Notes: generated from the sequence alone by a model not told the origin. Positions 54,049 through 63,387 are shown, counted from the first letter of the stretch. The stretch: 64,000 bases of DNA from Streptomyces shenzhenensis (GCF_003688995.1 NZ_PENI01000001.1:620001-684000), one strand, 5' to 3'. Translations and numbers: made by a program.

Positions 54049-56355
54049 ATGACCACCGCTCCCTGGCGGGACACCGCCCTGGCCGCCGCCGCCCGCGTCG
54101 ACGACCTGCTCTCCCGGATGACGCTGGAGGAGAAGACCGCCCAGCTGTACGGCGTGTGGGTGGGCGCCGCCACGGACGGCGACGGGGTCGCGCCCCTCCA
54201 GCGCGAGATGACCGCCGACCACGACTGGGACGAGCTGATCACGCTGGGCCTCGGCCAGCTGACCCGCTCCTTCGGCACGGCCCCCGTGGACCCGGCGGTG
54301 GGCGCGCAGGCGCTGGCCCGCGCCCAACGGCGTATCGCCGCGGCGGGCCGCTTCGGCATCCCGGCCGTCGCCCACGAGGAGTGTCTGGCCGGCTTCACCG
54401 CCTGGGGCGCCACCGCCTACCCGGTCCCGCTCGCCTGGGGCGCGACCTTCGACCCCGCCCTGGTCGAGGAGTTGGGCCGGCGCATCGGCGACGACCTGCG
54501 CGCGGCCGGCGTCCACCAGGGCCTGGCGCCCGTCCTGGACGTGGTCCGGGACCCGCGCTGGGGCCGGGTGGAGGAGACGATCGGCGAGGACCCGTATCTG
54601 GTCGGCACGGTCGGCACGGCGTATGTGCGTGGTCTGGAGTCGGCCGGGGTGATCGCCACGCTCAAGCACTTCGCCGGGTACGCGGCCTCGGCGGGCGCCC
54701 GGAACCTGGCGCCGGTGCGGGCGGGTGTGCGGGAGTTCGCGGACGTCACGCTCCCGCCGTTCGAGATGGCGCTGCGCGAGGGCGGTGCCCGCTCGGTGAT
54801 GGCGGCGTACACCGAGACGGACGGCGTCCCGGCGTCGGCCGACCCGCGTCTGCTGACCGAACTGCTGCGGGAGGAGTGGGGGTTCACCGGCACGGTGGTG
54901 GCCGACTACTTCGGCATCGGTTTCCTCCAGACGCTGCACCGGGTGGCCGGCAGCCCGGCCGAGGCGGCCCGGGTGGCGCTGGAGGCCGGCGTCGACGTCG
55001 AGCTGCCCAGCCTGAAGTGCTACGGAAAGCCGCTGGTGACCGCCGTACGCGAGGGGCTGGTCCCCGAGTCGCTGGTGGACCGGGCGGCCCGCCGCGTGCT
55101 GCTGCAGAAGTGCGAGCTGGGTCTGCTGGACGAGGACTGGCGGCCGGAGCCGGCCGGCCCGCTCGACCTGGACTCGGCGGCCAACCGTGCCCTGGCCCGC
55201 CGGCTGGCCGAGGAGTCGGTGGTGCTGCTGGACAACCCGGACGGCCTGCTGCCGCTGGCCCCGGACACCCGGATCGCGGTGGTCGGCCCGCGCGCGGCGG
55301 ACCCCCTGGCGATGCTGGGCTGCTACTCGTTCCCCTCCCATGTGCTCCCCCACCACCCCGAGGTGCCGACGGGCATCGGCATCCCGAGCGTCCTGGAGTC
55401 GCTGCGCGCCGAACTCCCGGACGCCAAGGTGACGTTCGCGCAGGGGTGCGGGGTGTCGGACCCGGACCCGGCCGGCTTCGCGGAGGCGGTGGCGCGGGCC
55501 GCGGAGGCGGACGTGTGCGTGGCGGTGCTGGGCGACCGGGCCGGGCTGTTCGGCCGGGGCACCTCGGGCGAGGGCTGCGACGTGGCGGACCTGCAGCTGC
55601 CCGGCGTCCAGGGCGAACTGCTGGACGCGCTGGTGGGCACCGGCGTCCCGGTGGTCCTGGTCCTGCTGACCGGCCGCCCCTACGCGCTGGGCCGCTGGCA
55701 GGGCCGGCTCGGCGCGGTGGTGCAGGCGTTCTTCCCGGGCGCGGAGGGCGGTCCGGCCGTGGCGGGCGTGCTGTCCGGCCGGGTGAACCCGTCCGGCCGG
55801 CTCCCGGTGAGCGTGCCGCGGTCCCCGGGCGGCCAGCCGTGGACGTATCTCCAGCCGCCGCTGGGCCTGGCGGGCGAGGTCAGCAACCTGGACCCGACCC
55901 CGCTGTACGCGTTCGGCCACGGCCGCTCGTACACGGCGTTCGCCTGGGAGGACTTCGCGGGCCCGGACGCGGAGATCGGCACGGACGGCTCGTACGACGT
56001 GTCGGTGACCGTGCGCAACACCGGCGACCGGGACGGCACCGAGGTCGTCCAGCTGTATCTGCACGACCCGGTGGCCTCGGTGACCCGGCCCGACGTCCGT
56101 CTGATCGGCTACCGGCGGCTCGACCTGGCGCCCGGGCAGGCCCGCCGGGTGAGCTTCCGCTTCCACGCGGACCTCTCGTCCTTCACCGACCGCTCGGGCA
56201 CGCGGGTGGTCGAACCTGGCGCCCTGGAGCTGCGGCTGTCGTCCTCCAGCGCGCAGGTGCGGCACACCGCGCGGCTGACCCTGACCGGGCCGGTCCGCAC
56301 GCCGGGGCACGGCCGCCGGCTGCGCTGCGCGGCGGAGGTGTCGGACGTGGGGTGA
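54049..56355 (+). CDS. bxlA: GH3 beta-xylosidase (intracellular)
   Basis: About 768 residues. The GH3 N-terminal domain has the nucleophile Asp in GTVVADYFGIGFLQ and the substrate-binding KHFAGY. The alpha/beta domain (about 380-600) has GEGCDVADLQLPG. A C-terminal fibronectin-III-like domain (about 645-768) includes SVTVRNTGDRDGTEVVQLYL. No signal peptide, so it hydrolyses imported xylobiose to xylose in the cytoplasm. ATG 54049 follows AGGAGTTTC. It is the last gene of the bxlEFGA operon, 49 bp after bxlG. Confidence 0.94.
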   Translation: MTTAPWRDTALAAAARVDDLLSRMTLEEKTAQLYGVWVGAATDGDGVAPLQREMTADHDWDELITLGLGQLTRSFGTAPVDPAVGAQALARAQRRIAAAGRFGIPAVAHEECLAGFTAWGATAYPVPLAWGATFDPALVEELGRRIGDDLRAAGVHQGLAPVLDVVRDPRWGRVEETIGEDPYLVGTVGTAYVRGLESAGVIATLKHFAGYAASAGARNLAPVRAGVREFADVTLPPFEMALREGGARSVMAAYTETDGVPASADPRLLTELLREEWGFTGTVVADYFGIGFLQTLHRVAGSPAEAARVALEAGVDVELPSLKCYGKPLVTAVREGLVPESLVDRAARRVLLQKCELGLLDEDWRPEPAGPLDLDSAANRALARRLAEESVVLLDNPDGLLPLAPDTRIAVVGPRAADPLAMLGCYSFPSHVLPHHPEVPTGIGIPSVLESLRAELPDAKVTFAQGCGVSDPDPAGFAEAVARAAEADVCVAVLGDRAGLFGRGTSGEGCDVADLQLPGVQGELLDALVGTGVPVVLVLLTGRPYALGRWQGRLGAVVQAFFPGAEGGPAVAGVLSGRVNPSGRLPVSVPRSPGGQPWTYLQPPLGLAGEVSNLDPTPLYAFGHGRSYTAFAWEDFAGPDAEIGTDGSYDVSVTVRNTGDRDGTEVVQLYLHDPVASVTRPDVRLIGYRRLDLAPGQARRVSFRFHADLSSFTDRSGTRVVEPGALELRLSSSSAQVRHTARLTLTGPVRTPGHGRRLRCAAEVSDVG

Positions 56356-56379
56356 CCCGGGCCCGCCGGGCCGCGCAGG

Positions 56380-56646
56380 TCAGCGCGGGTCGTCGGCCCC
56401 GGCCGACTCGAACCGCCAGCGGTGCACCGGCCGGGAGACCAACTCCCCGTCGGGCTCCGGCAGTTCGGGCAGCTCGGCAGCGTACGGAGCGTCCCACCAA
56501 GTGATCACCAGGACCCGGTCCTCGGGCGCCCGAAAGGACTCACGACGCACGGGCCGCCGAGCCAGCCGCTGGACGCGGGCCCAGGCCAGAAGGTCGTCGC
56601 CGCGGCCCGGCACCGCCCGCGCCTCCCACATCAGTGCGACCGTCAC
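56380..56646 (-). CDS. 88-residue conserved-type protein coupled to tsaD
   Basis: GTG 56646 overlaps the tsaD stop (GTGA), so it should be translationally coupled and made with the t6A genes. The protein begins [22 protein letters not shown] and contains [21 protein letters not shown] and a Trp-rich end (HRWRF). It has no signal peptide or membrane segment. No named family was recognised. The pattern (short, Trp-rich beta strands) recalls small antibiotic-monooxygenase-like barrels. A link to t6A modification is inferred from coupling only. Confidence 0.75.
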   Translation of the reverse strand: MTVALMWEARAVPGRGDDLLAWARVQRLARRPVRRESFRAPEDRVLVITWWDAPYAAELPELPEPDGELVSRPVHRWRFESAGADDPR

Positions 56647-57764
56647 GAGTACAGGTTCTCCTTGCTGATCTCGTGCACATGGTCGTGCGTGTGGGGGTGG
56701 GAGTGCGTGGGGCTGTGGGGGGCGCCCGGCACGTGCGGGTCCGTCACCGGCAGCGACGAGTCGGCCGACAGGTCCCAGCTGGACGCGGCCCGGTTGCGCG
56801 CCACCATCTCCGCGCCCAGCGCGGCCACCATCGCGCCGTTGTCGGTGCACAGCTTGGGCCGCGGCACCCGCAGCCGGATGCCCGCCGCCTCGCAGCGCTC
56901 CTGGGCCAGGACGCGCAGCCGGGAGTTGGCGGCGACCCCGCCGCCGATCATGAGGTGGTCGACGCCCTGGTCCTTGCAGGCCCGTACGGCCTTGCGGGTC
57001 AGCACGTCCACCACGGCCTCCTGGAAGGACGCGGCGACATCCCGCACCGGGACGTCCTCGCCGGCCGCGCGCCTGGCCTCGATCCAGCGGGCCACCGCCG
57101 TCTTCAGACCGGAGAAGGAGAAGTCGTACGCCGGGTCGCGCGGGCCCGTCAGACCGCGCGGGAAGGCGATCGCCTCCGGGTCGCCCTCGCGCGCGTACCG
57201 GTCGATGACCGGGCCGCCCGGGAAGCCGAGGTCCAGCACTCGGGCGATCTTGTCGAAGGCCTCGCCGGCCGCGTCGTCGATCGTCGCGCCCATGGGCCGG
57301 ACGTCCGAGGTGATGTCCGTCGACAGCAGCAGCGACGAGTGGCCGCCGCTGACCAGCAGGGCCATCGTCGGCTCGGGCAGCGCGCCGTGCTCCAACTGGT
57401 CCACGCAGATGTGCGAGGCGAGGTGGTTCACGCCGTACAGGGGCTTGCCGAGCGCGTAGGCGTACGCCTTCGCCGCCGAGACGCCGACCAGCAGGGCGCC
57501 CGCCAGCCCCGGACCCGCCGTCACCGCGATGCCGTCCAGGTCCCGCGCGCTCACACCGGCGTCCTTCAGGGCGCGCTCGATCGTCGGGACCACCGCCTCC
57601 AGGTGCGCTCTGGACGCCACCTCCGGCACCACCCCGCCGAAGCGGGCGTGCTCGTCGACGCTGGACGCGACGGCGTCCGCGAGCAGCGTGCTGCCGCGGA
57701 CGATGCCGACGCCGGTCTCGTCACAGGAGGTCTCGATCCCCAGGACCAGAGGTTCGTCAGCCAT
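56643..57764 (-). CDS. tsaD: tRNA N6-adenosine threonylcarbamoyltransferase TsaD
   Basis: This 373-residue protein, with TsaB and TsaE, transfers threonylcarbamoyl to A37 of ANN-decoding tRNAs. The ASKHA fold has [16 protein letters not shown] at the N-terminus, metal-binding NHLASHICV, the phosphate loop [11 protein letters not shown] and [12 protein letters not shown]. The C-terminus is unusual: a His-rich tail of about 25 residues ([21 protein letters not shown] region) beyond the usual family end. ATG 57764 overlaps rimI by 8 bp, and its stop overlaps the next small gene. Confidence 0.96.
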   Translation of the reverse strand: MADEPLVLGIETSCDETGVGIVRGSTLLADAVASSVDEHARFGGVVPEVASRAHLEAVVPTIERALKDAGVSARDLDGIAVTAGPGLAGALLVGVSAAKAYAYALGKPLYGVNHLASHICVDQLEHGALPEPTMALLVSGGHSSLLLSTDITSDVRPMGATIDDAAGEAFDKIARVLDLGFPGGPVIDRYAREGDPEAIAFPRGLTGPRDPAYDFSFSGLKTAVARWIEARRAAGEDVPVRDVAASFQEAVVDVLTRKAVRACKDQGVDHLMIGGGVAANSRLRVLAQERCEAAGIRLRVPRPKLCTDNGAMVAALGAEMVARNRAASSWDLSADSSLPVTDPHVPGAPHSPTHSHPHTHDHVHEISKENLYS

Positions 57765-58269
57765 TGTTCTCGGTTCCTCGTACGGGAGTGGACGCGGACG
57801 GGTCGGTCAGGCGCATCACCAGGGCGTCCACGTTCCCCGGCTGGTAGTAGCCACGCCTGAAACCGATCGGTTCGAAGCCGAAGCGCTCGTACAGCTTCTG
57901 GGCGCGGGCGTTGTCCACGCGGCACTCCAGCATCACCTCGGCGCACTCGAAGGCGGTCGCGGCCCGCAGCAGCTCGGCCAGCAGCAGCCCGCCGAGTCCG
58001 GTGCCCCAGTGGTCGCGGGCGACGGCGATGGTCTGGATGTCGGCCAGTTCGCCCTGGGCGGCCAGGCCCGCGTAGCCGACGACCCGGTCGTCCTCGACGG
58101 CCACCACGTACCGCCGGGTCGCCTCCGCGCCGCGGGCGTGCGCCAGTTCGGACCAGAACATGCCGCGCGACCACGCGTCCTCGGGGAAGAGGTCCTTCTC
58201 CATGCCGAGGACGGCATCGATGTCCCACCAGCGCATCTCGCGCAGCGCGGGCTTCACGGACTCGGTCAC
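57757..58269 (-). CDS. rimI: Ribosomal-protein-alanine N-acetyltransferase RimI
   Basis: This 170-residue GNAT protein has acetyl-CoA-binding [24 protein letters not shown] and the C-terminal [26 protein letters not shown]. RimI acetylates the N-terminus of ribosomal protein S18 and in bacteria is often encoded with tsaB/tsaD. GTG 58269 overlaps the tsaB stop (GTGA), and its end overlaps tsaD by 8 bp. The chain of overlaps ties translation of tsaB, rimI, tsaD and the 88-residue gene. Confidence 0.93.
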   Translation of the reverse strand: MTESVKPALREMRWWDIDAVLGMEKDLFPEDAWSRGMFWSELAHARGAEATRRYVVAVEDDRVVGYAGLAAQGELADIQTIAVARDHWGTGLGGLLLAELLRAATAFECAEVMLECRVDNARAQKLYERFGFEPIGFRRGYYQPGNVDALVMRLTDPSASTPVRGTENNG

Positions 58270-58922
58270 TTCGGGGTGACCACCTTGTAGTTCTTGGGCA
58301 CCTGGGCGTCGGGGCGGCGCAGATACAGGGGCCGGGGTTCGGGCAGCGGCTCGCCTGCGGCCAGCCGCTCGGCGGCCAGCGAGGCGAGGGCCGCGGCGGA
58401 GACGTGCTCGGGCTCGTGGGCCTGCGGGAAGGCGCCGGGGTACAGCAGCGCGCCCGCGCCGACGGCGGGCAGCCCGGCCACCCGCTCGGCGATGTCCGCC
58501 GGCCGGTCCACGGCCGGGCCCGTCAGCCGTGTGCGCGAATCGGCGTACGTCGCCCAGTAGACCTCCTTGCGCCGGGCGTCGGTCGCCACGACGAAGGGGC
58601 CCTTCTCGATGTCGGCCGCGTAGGCGAGGCCGTCGAGGGTGCACACGCCGTGCACCGGGACGCCCAGGGCGAGGCCGAAGGTGTCGGCGGTCATCAGGCC
58701 CACGCGCAGCCCGGTGTAGGGGCCGGGTCCGATGCCGACGACGATCCCGGTGACGGCGTCCAGCCGGAGCCCGGCCTCGGCGAGGACACGGTCCACGGCA
58801 GGCAGCAGCAGCTCGCCGTGCCGGCGCGCGTCGACCTGACTGGAGGAGGCGATGACGGCGTCGCCGTCGTGCAGGGCGACGGTGACGGCGGGGGTGGCGG
58901 TATCCAGAGCGAGCAAGAGCAC
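58266..58922 (-). CDS. tsaB: tRNA threonylcarbamoyladenosine biosynthesis protein TsaB
   Basis: This 218-residue ASKHA-fold partner of TsaD has LALDTATPAVTVAL at the N-terminus and GIGPGPYTGLRVGLMTADTFGLAL, the TsaB glycine motif. It forms the TsaD-TsaB-TsaE complex. GTG 58922 is the start. It opens the four-gene coupled run tsaB-rimI-tsaD-88 aa. Confidence 0.95.
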   Translation of the reverse strand: MLLLALDTATPAVTVALHDGDAVIASSSQVDARRHGELLLPAVDRVLAEAGLRLDAVTGIVVGIGPGPYTGLRVGLMTADTFGLALGVPVHGVCTLDGLAYAADIEKGPFVVATDARRKEVYWATYADSRTRLTGPAVDRPADIAERVAGLPAVGAGALLYPGAFPQAHEPEHVSAAALASLAAERLAAGEPLPEPRPLYLRRPDAQVPKNYKVVTPK

Positions 58923-59036
58923 GCGAACAGCCTACGGCTCCGCGGGGCCCGTGCACGCCCGGCCGGGTCGGGCGGTCACCGACTGCTACGGTCTGCACGA
59001 AGTACGACATAGGGTGCGAAGCAGAGGTGGGCAGAC

Positions 59037-59594
59037 GTGGCAGGGACCAGCTCGTCGATCGTGGCCGGGCTCACCGCGGTGGCCGTGGGGACGGTCGGCC
59101 TCCTCGCCTACCAGGCGTCCGCGAACGTCCCGCCCGGGCTCGGCGGCAGGTCCGGCGCGAGCGCCTCGCCCACGCCGGCCACCGCCAAGGCGCCCCAGGG
59201 CAAGAAGAGCCAGGCCGTCCTGCCCGGCGGCTCCGGCAGGGGCGAACGGGTCGTGTACTCGGTGGACGACGACCGGGTGTGGCTGGTCGGCGCGAACGGC
59301 GGGGTGGAGCGCACGTTCAAGGTGACCCCGGGCACCGTGGACCCGAAGCCGGGTCCGTACACGGTGACGTCCCGTTCGAAGGCCATCACCGGCACGGACG
59401 GCGCCCTCGTCGAGCACGTCGTGCGCTTCGCGACCGTGGACGGCGTGGTCATCGGCTTCAGCGCCGCGGTCAAGGAATCACCCTCGCTCCCCGACCCGTC
59501 GGTCAGAACGGGCGGCATCCGCGAAACCCGCCGAAACGGCGAGGCCATGTGGAAATTCGCCACGATCGGCGTCCGAGTCATGGTGATCCCCTGA
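59037..59594 (+). CDS. Secreted L,D-transpeptidase-like protein without catalytic Cys
   Basis: This 185-residue protein starts at GTG 59037 behind AGAGGTGGGCAGAC. The N-terminal hydrophobic segment (SSIVAGLTAVAVGTVGLLAYQASA, about 5-28) suggests a signal or anchor, then a Ser/Pro-rich linker. The remaining region recalls a YkuD domain (RGERVVYSVDDDRVWLVGANGG, EHVVRFATVDGVVIGFSA, RTGGIRETRRNGEAMWKFATIGVRVMVIP), but where YkuD enzymes have SHGC(I/V)R it has RTGGIRE. The transpeptidase Cys is therefore absent. Probably non-catalytic wall binding. Family assignment by pattern only. Confidence 0.7.
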   Translation: MAGTSSSIVAGLTAVAVGTVGLLAYQASANVPPGLGGRSGASASPTPATAKAPQGKKSQAVLPGGSGRGERVVYSVDDDRVWLVGANGGVERTFKVTPGTVDPKPGPYTVTSRSKAITGTDGALVEHVVRFATVDGVVIGFSAAVKESPSLPDPSVRTGGIRETRRNGEAMWKFATIGVRVMVIP

Positions 59595-59613
59595 CCCCCG
59601 AGGGCGACGCCCC

Positions 59614-59972
59614 CAAAGGCGCGCGGGGAACGGCGCGACCAGCCACAACGCCCCCATGGGAAAACCCGCAACGATCAGACGCCCCGATAGGGGCGCGGGG
59701 AACTGCGCGATCCGCCACAACGCCCGCCGCACACGCCCGACAACCCACCACACCCCCGCGACGGGAAAGCCCGCAACGATCAGGCGCCCCGAAAGGGGCG
59801 CGGGGAACTGCGCGATCAGCCACAAAAGCTCCCGCACCCGCCCGACAACCAATCCCGACCCCACCGAGACCGCGCCCACGCCGCCACTCACGAACACCCG
59901 CGTGGAAATACCTCGACGACCGCCCCCACAGGGGCGCGGGGAACTGCGCGATCCGCCACAACGCAGCCGCAC
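59614..59972 (+). repeat. Four copies of the dispersed ~43-bp repeat
   Basis: Copies at about 59614-59657, 59689-59732, 59794-59837 and 59930-59972, all with the GGGGCGCGGGGAACTGCGCG core or one or two changes, and CCAGCCAC/CCGCCAC ends. Spacers (CGATCAGGCGCCCCG and similar) are partly shared. Together they occupy most of the 416-bp gap to the next gene. No other feature was seen there. Confidence 0.85.
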
Positions 59973-60010
59973 ACGCCCGACACCCCGCCACGCCCCCTGC
60001 GAAGGGCCCG

Positions 60011-60184
60011 CTAAGCCGCCCGGGGGCGCTCGTGATCGGGGCTGGAGGCCGGTCGAGGGGAGCGTGGCTCCGGATGCCGGGGCGGGTTGGAGATGACCGC
60101 CGCGGCCGCACAGGCGGCCAGCAGGTCACGCATGGACACCGAGACGGGCTCGCGCCGCGGTGCCGTGGATTCCGAGGCCGACAT
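60011..60184 (-). CDS. 57-residue small protein, hypothetical
   Basis: ATG 60184 follows AGGAGGCGTCC, a strong ribosome site. The product begins MSASESTAPRREPVSVSMRD, has an Ala-rich hydrophobic stretch (LLAACAAAAVIS, about 20-31), and ends in a Pro/Arg-rich tail. One Cys lies in the hydrophobic stretch. No family was recognised. A short membrane-associating peptide is possible. It has its own upstream region with an inverted TTAGGT/ACCTAA repeat 50 bp before the start, so it is probably a separate regulated transcript. Confidence 0.65.
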   Translation of the reverse strand: MSASESTAPRREPVSVSMRDLLAACAAAAVISNPPRHPEPRSPRPASSPDHERPRAA

Positions 60185-60234
60185 GGACGCCTCCTGACGA
60201 ACGGGGGCGGACGCAGCGAGGCACTACCAGATAC

Positions 60235-60248
60235 TTAGGTACACCTAA
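60235..60248. promoter_or_regulatory. Iron-box-like inverted repeat upstream of the 57-residue gene
   Basis: TTAGGTACACCTAA: TTAGGT and ACCTAA arms with 2 bp between. These are the outer half-sites of DtxR/IdeR-type iron boxes, but canonical boxes have 7 bp between them, so assignment to DmdR/IdeR is uncertain. Confidence 0.4.
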
Positions 60249-60359
60249 CTACGGGCTGGGTACCATGTGAACACACCGAACGCGTCCGGGGCAACATCTT
60301 CCCGACATGTTGTCGGAACCTTCGAATCCACCCCACACGCCAGGTCAGCGCCGCTCCGC

Positions 60360-60887
60360 TCAGGCGGCGAGCACGCTGAGGTCCACGGTCTGCCACCGCT
60401 CCCCGAGCCCGGCCAGCGTCACGTGCCGCACCTCGTCCGTCGTATCCCCGACGGCCCGGTGGATCACGACCTGCAACCGGTCCTCGGTCAGCTCCTCGAC
60501 CTTGCCCTCGCCCCACTCCACGACGACCACCGAATCGGGCAGCGAGACATCGAGGTCGAGGTCCTCCATCTCGTCCAGACCGCCGGACAGCCGGTAGGCG
60601 TCGACGTGGACGAGCGGCGCGCCGTCGCCCAGCGACGGATGCACCCGGGCGATCACGAACGTCGGCGAGGTGACCGCCCCACGCACCCCGAGCCCCTCGC
60701 CGAGCCCGCGGGCGAGCGTCGTCTTGCCCGCGCCCAGCTCCCCGCTGAGCATCACAAGATCGCCGGCACGCAGCAGCTTGGCCAGCTTGCGGCCCAACTC
60801 CCGCATCTGTTCGGGCGAGTTGACGGTGATCTCCACGGTACGGGGGTCAGCCGCGTCGTGCGGCGCTGCTGGTGCTTCCATAGCCAC
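60360..60887 (-). CDS. tsaE: tRNA threonylcarbamoyladenosine biosynthesis ATPase TsaE
   Basis: This 175-residue P-loop ATPase has Walker A GELGAGKTTLARGLG, TSPTFVIARVHPS, and VHVDAYRLSG plus VVVVEWGEG for the Walker B and C-terminal motifs. It powers or resets the TsaB-TsaD complex. GTG 60887 or ATG 60881 is the start. It overlaps the end of the upstream alpha/beta hydrolase gene by about 40 bp, so the two are coupled. It is encoded 1.4 kb from tsaB with a small gene and the L,D-transpeptidase-like gene between. Confidence 0.95.
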   Translation of the reverse strand: MAMEAPAAPHDAADPRTVEITVNSPEQMRELGRKLAKLLRAGDLVMLSGELGAGKTTLARGLGEGLGVRGAVTSPTFVIARVHPSLGDGAPLVHVDAYRLSGGLDEMEDLDLDVSLPDSVVVVEWGEGKVEELTEDRLQVVIHRAVGDTTDEVRHVTLAGLGERWQTVDLSVLAA

Positions 60888-62097
60888 TTACCGTAGCCCC
60901 TGCCGGGACGGCTCCCACGCGGGTGAGCAGGTCGGCGAGCCGGTCGGTCACGACTTCCGGGTGCTCCAGCATGACCAGGTGCCCGGCGTCCGGGACCAGC
61001 ACCAGCTCCGCCTCCGGGAGCAGGTCGGCGATGGCCTCGCTGTGCTCACTGGGCGTGATCAGATCCCGCACCCCGGCCAGCACCAGCACGGGCATGTCCT
61101 CGAAGTAGGTGAGCGCCTCGGTCTTGTCGTGGTCGGTGAAGGCCGGATAGAACTCGGCGACCACGTCGATCGGGGTGGACTCGATCATCCGCTCGGCGAA
61201 CCGCTCGACCGCCGGATCGACGTCCCGGGACGCGAACGAGTACCGCTTGATGATCCCGGCGAACAGGTCGGCCGTCGCCCGGCGCCCCTTCTCCACCAGC
61301 GCCGCCTGCTGCCCGAGCGCCTTCAGCACCCCCGGCAGGACCCGGCGCACCGCGTTGACGCCGGCCAGCGGAAGCCCGAAGTTGACCTCGCCGAGCCGCC
61401 CGGACGACGTACCGACCAGGGCGGTGGCGACCACCCGCTCGCGGATCAGCTCCGGGTACTGGGCGGCCAGCGCCATCACCGTCATGCCGCCCATGGAGTG
61501 CCCGACCAGCACCATCGGCCCCTCCGGCACGGCCGCCTCTATGACGGCCTTCAGGTCGCGGCCGAGCTGCTCGATGGTCAGCGGCACATCGTCCCGCCGC
61601 TGTGCCACGCCCCGCGCGGACCGGCCGTGGCTGCGCTGGTCCCAGTACACGGTCCGCACGACGCCCCGCAGCGCGGCCCGCTGGAAGTGCCAGGAGTCCT
61701 GGCTGAGGCAGTAGCCGTGGCTGAAGACGACGGTGACCGGGGCGGGCGCCTTGCGGCCGAAGAGCCGGCGCCGCCGGGGCGCCGGACCGCCCTCGGGTTC
61801 GGCGTCGTCGACCTCGTAGTACAGCTCGGTGCCGTCGTCGGCGTACGCCTTGCCCGGGGTGCCGCGCAGCGCCCCGTACGGCCCCGTCGAGTCCAGCGCC
61901 AGCCGCGCCTTGCGGCGCACCCCGCGCCCCACGGTCATCCGCTCGATCGCGACACCGGCCGCCGCGCCCGCGGCGAGCACGCCTATCGCGGCGCCCGCGA
62001 GGCCGGTCGCCCGGCGCCAGCCGCCGGCCTCCCCCGCGACGGAGGCGACGGCCGCCGCGGCGGCGTCCGCGACGGCCTTCGCGCTGCTCTCGCTCAC
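60847..62097 (-). CDS. Membrane-anchored alpha/beta hydrolase
   Basis: About 416 residues from GTG 62097 (preceded by GAGGAGCGGTAC). An N-terminal Ala/Gly-rich hydrophobic segment (about 28-52) probably anchors it. The hydrolase domain has the oxyanion HGYCLSQDSWHFQRA, the nucleophile elbow VGHSMGGMTVMA with catalytic Ser, and the C-terminal DAGHLVMLEHPE with catalytic His. The substrate is unknown. It overlaps tsaE and follows alr by 123 bp, the common actinobacterial order alr-hydrolase-tsaE. Confidence 0.9.
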   Translation of the reverse strand: MSESSAKAVADAAAAAVASVAGEAGGWRRATGLAGAAIGVLAAGAAAGVAIERMTVGRGVRRKARLALDSTGPYGALRGTPGKAYADDGTELYYEVDDAEPEGGPAPRRRRLFGRKAPAPVTVVFSHGYCLSQDSWHFQRAALRGVVRTVYWDQRSHGRSARGVAQRRDDVPLTIEQLGRDLKAVIEAAVPEGPMVLVGHSMGGMTVMALAAQYPELIRERVVATALVGTSSGRLGEVNFGLPLAGVNAVRRVLPGVLKALGQQAALVEKGRRATADLFAGIIKRYSFASRDVDPAVERFAERMIESTPIDVVAEFYPAFTDHDKTEALTYFEDMPVLVLAGVRDLITPSEHSEAIADLLPEAELVLVPDAGHLVMLEHPEVVTDRLADLLTRVGAVPAGATVSGYGSTSSAARRG

Positions 62098-62220
62098 GTA
62101 CCGCTCCTCTTCGCCGTACTGCAGTTCGCTGGGTGGGTGCTGCGGGTCTGCGCGTGCCGCCGACGCGGGCGTCACCGGGCCGGGTTCACCGGTACAGGTG
62201 AACCCGGGCCCCTGAGCGGA

Positions 62221-63387
62221 CTACCCGTCCCGGTCCTCGTTCACGTAGACGCGGGGGACACGGGTTCCGATGCGCGTGACGATCTCGTACGCGATGGTGC
62301 CGGCGGCCTGCGCCCAGTCCTCGGCGGTGGGCTCACCGCGGTCGCCGGGCCCGAACAGGACCGCCTCGGTGCCGGTCTCGGGCTCGTCGCCGCCGAGGTC
62401 GACCACGAACTGGTCCATCGCGACCCGCCCGGCGATCGTCCGCCACTTGCCGCCGACCAGGACCGGGCCGCTCCCGGAGGCGTGCCGCGGGATGCCGTCC
62501 GCGTAGCCGACGGGCACCAGGCCGAGGGTCGTCGCGCCGGGGGTGAGGTAGCGGTGGCCGTAGCTGATGCCGTGTCCGCCCGGCACGTGCTTGACCAGCG
62601 CCAGCGACGCCGCCAGCGTCATCACCGGGCGCAGTCCGAAGTCGGCGGGGGTGCCGATCTCCGGGCCGGGCGAGAGGCCGTAGACCGCGATCCCGGTGCG
62701 CACCAGGTCGAAGTGGGCCTCGGGGAGGGTGAGCGTGGCCGGCGAGTTGGCCATGTGCCGCACCTCGGGGCGTACGCCCCGGTCCTCGGCGTACGCCGTC
62801 ATCTCCCGGAAGCGGGTGAGCTGGGCGGCGATCGACGGATGGCCCGGCTCGTCGGCGCAGGCGAAGTGCGACCAGAGCCCGGTGATCCGGACCAGCCCGG
62901 CCGCCTCGGCGCGCAGGGCGGCGCCCACCAGTTCGGCCCAGTCGGCGGGCTGGCAGCCGTTGCGCCCGAGCCCGGTGTCGGCCTTGAGCTGCACGCGCGC
63001 GGGCCGGCCCGCCGCCCGCGCCGCTGCCGTGACCTCCCGCAGCGCCCACATCCCGCTGACCGACACGTCGACGTCGGCCTCGATCGCCTGCCGCCAGGGG
63101 CCGCCCGGGGTCCACAGCCAGCACATGACGCGCCCCGGCAGCCCGGCCGCGCGCAGCGCCAGGGCCTCCTCGGGCGTGGCCGTACCGAGCCAGGTCGCCC
63201 CCGCGGCGAGGGCCGCCCGGGCGCACGGCACCGCCCCGTGGCCGTACGCGTCGGACTTCACGACGGCCATCAGGGCGGCGCCCGGCGCGAGGGTGCGCAG
63301 GGCGCGCACATTGGACCGCAGGGCGGCCAGGTCGATCTCGGCACGGGCTCGCAGGGGCGCCGTCGGCGCGGGTGCTGTGTCGTTCAT
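62221..63387 (-). CDS. alr: Alanine racemase
   Basis: This 388-residue PLP enzyme makes D-alanine for peptidoglycan. The PLP Lys is in AVVKSDAYGHG (about K44). The N-terminal barrel has EIDLAALRSNVRALR, and the Tyr/PLP loop is GISYGHRYLTPG. The C-terminal beta domain has VGYADGIPRHASG, IAGRVAMDQFVVDLG and YEIVTRIGTRVPRVYV. Length is normal. It lies in the alr-hydrolase-tsaE run, downstream of the NAD(P)H-hydrate repair gene. Confidence 0.97.
   Translation of the reverse strand: MNDTAPAPTAPLRARAEIDLAALRSNVRALRTLAPGAALMAVVKSDAYGHGAVPCARAALAAGATWLGTATPEEALALRAAGLPGRVMCWLWTPGGPWRQAIEADVDVSVSGMWALREVTAAARAAGRPARVQLKADTGLGRNGCQPADWAELVGAALRAEAAGLVRITGLWSHFACADEPGHPSIAAQLTRFREMTAYAEDRGVRPEVRHMANSPATLTLPEAHFDLVRTGIAVYGLSPGPEIGTPADFGLRPVMTLAASLALVKHVPGGHGISYGHRYLTPGATTLGLVPVGYADGIPRHASGSGPVLVGGKWRTIAGRVAMDQFVVDLGGDEPETGTEAVLFGPGDRGEPTAEDWAQAAGTIAYEIVTRIGTRVPRVYVNEDRDG

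Noticed and set aside
60235..60248. Considered as a proven IdeR/DmdR iron box.
   Set aside because: The half-sites match but the spacing (2 bp, not 7) does not.
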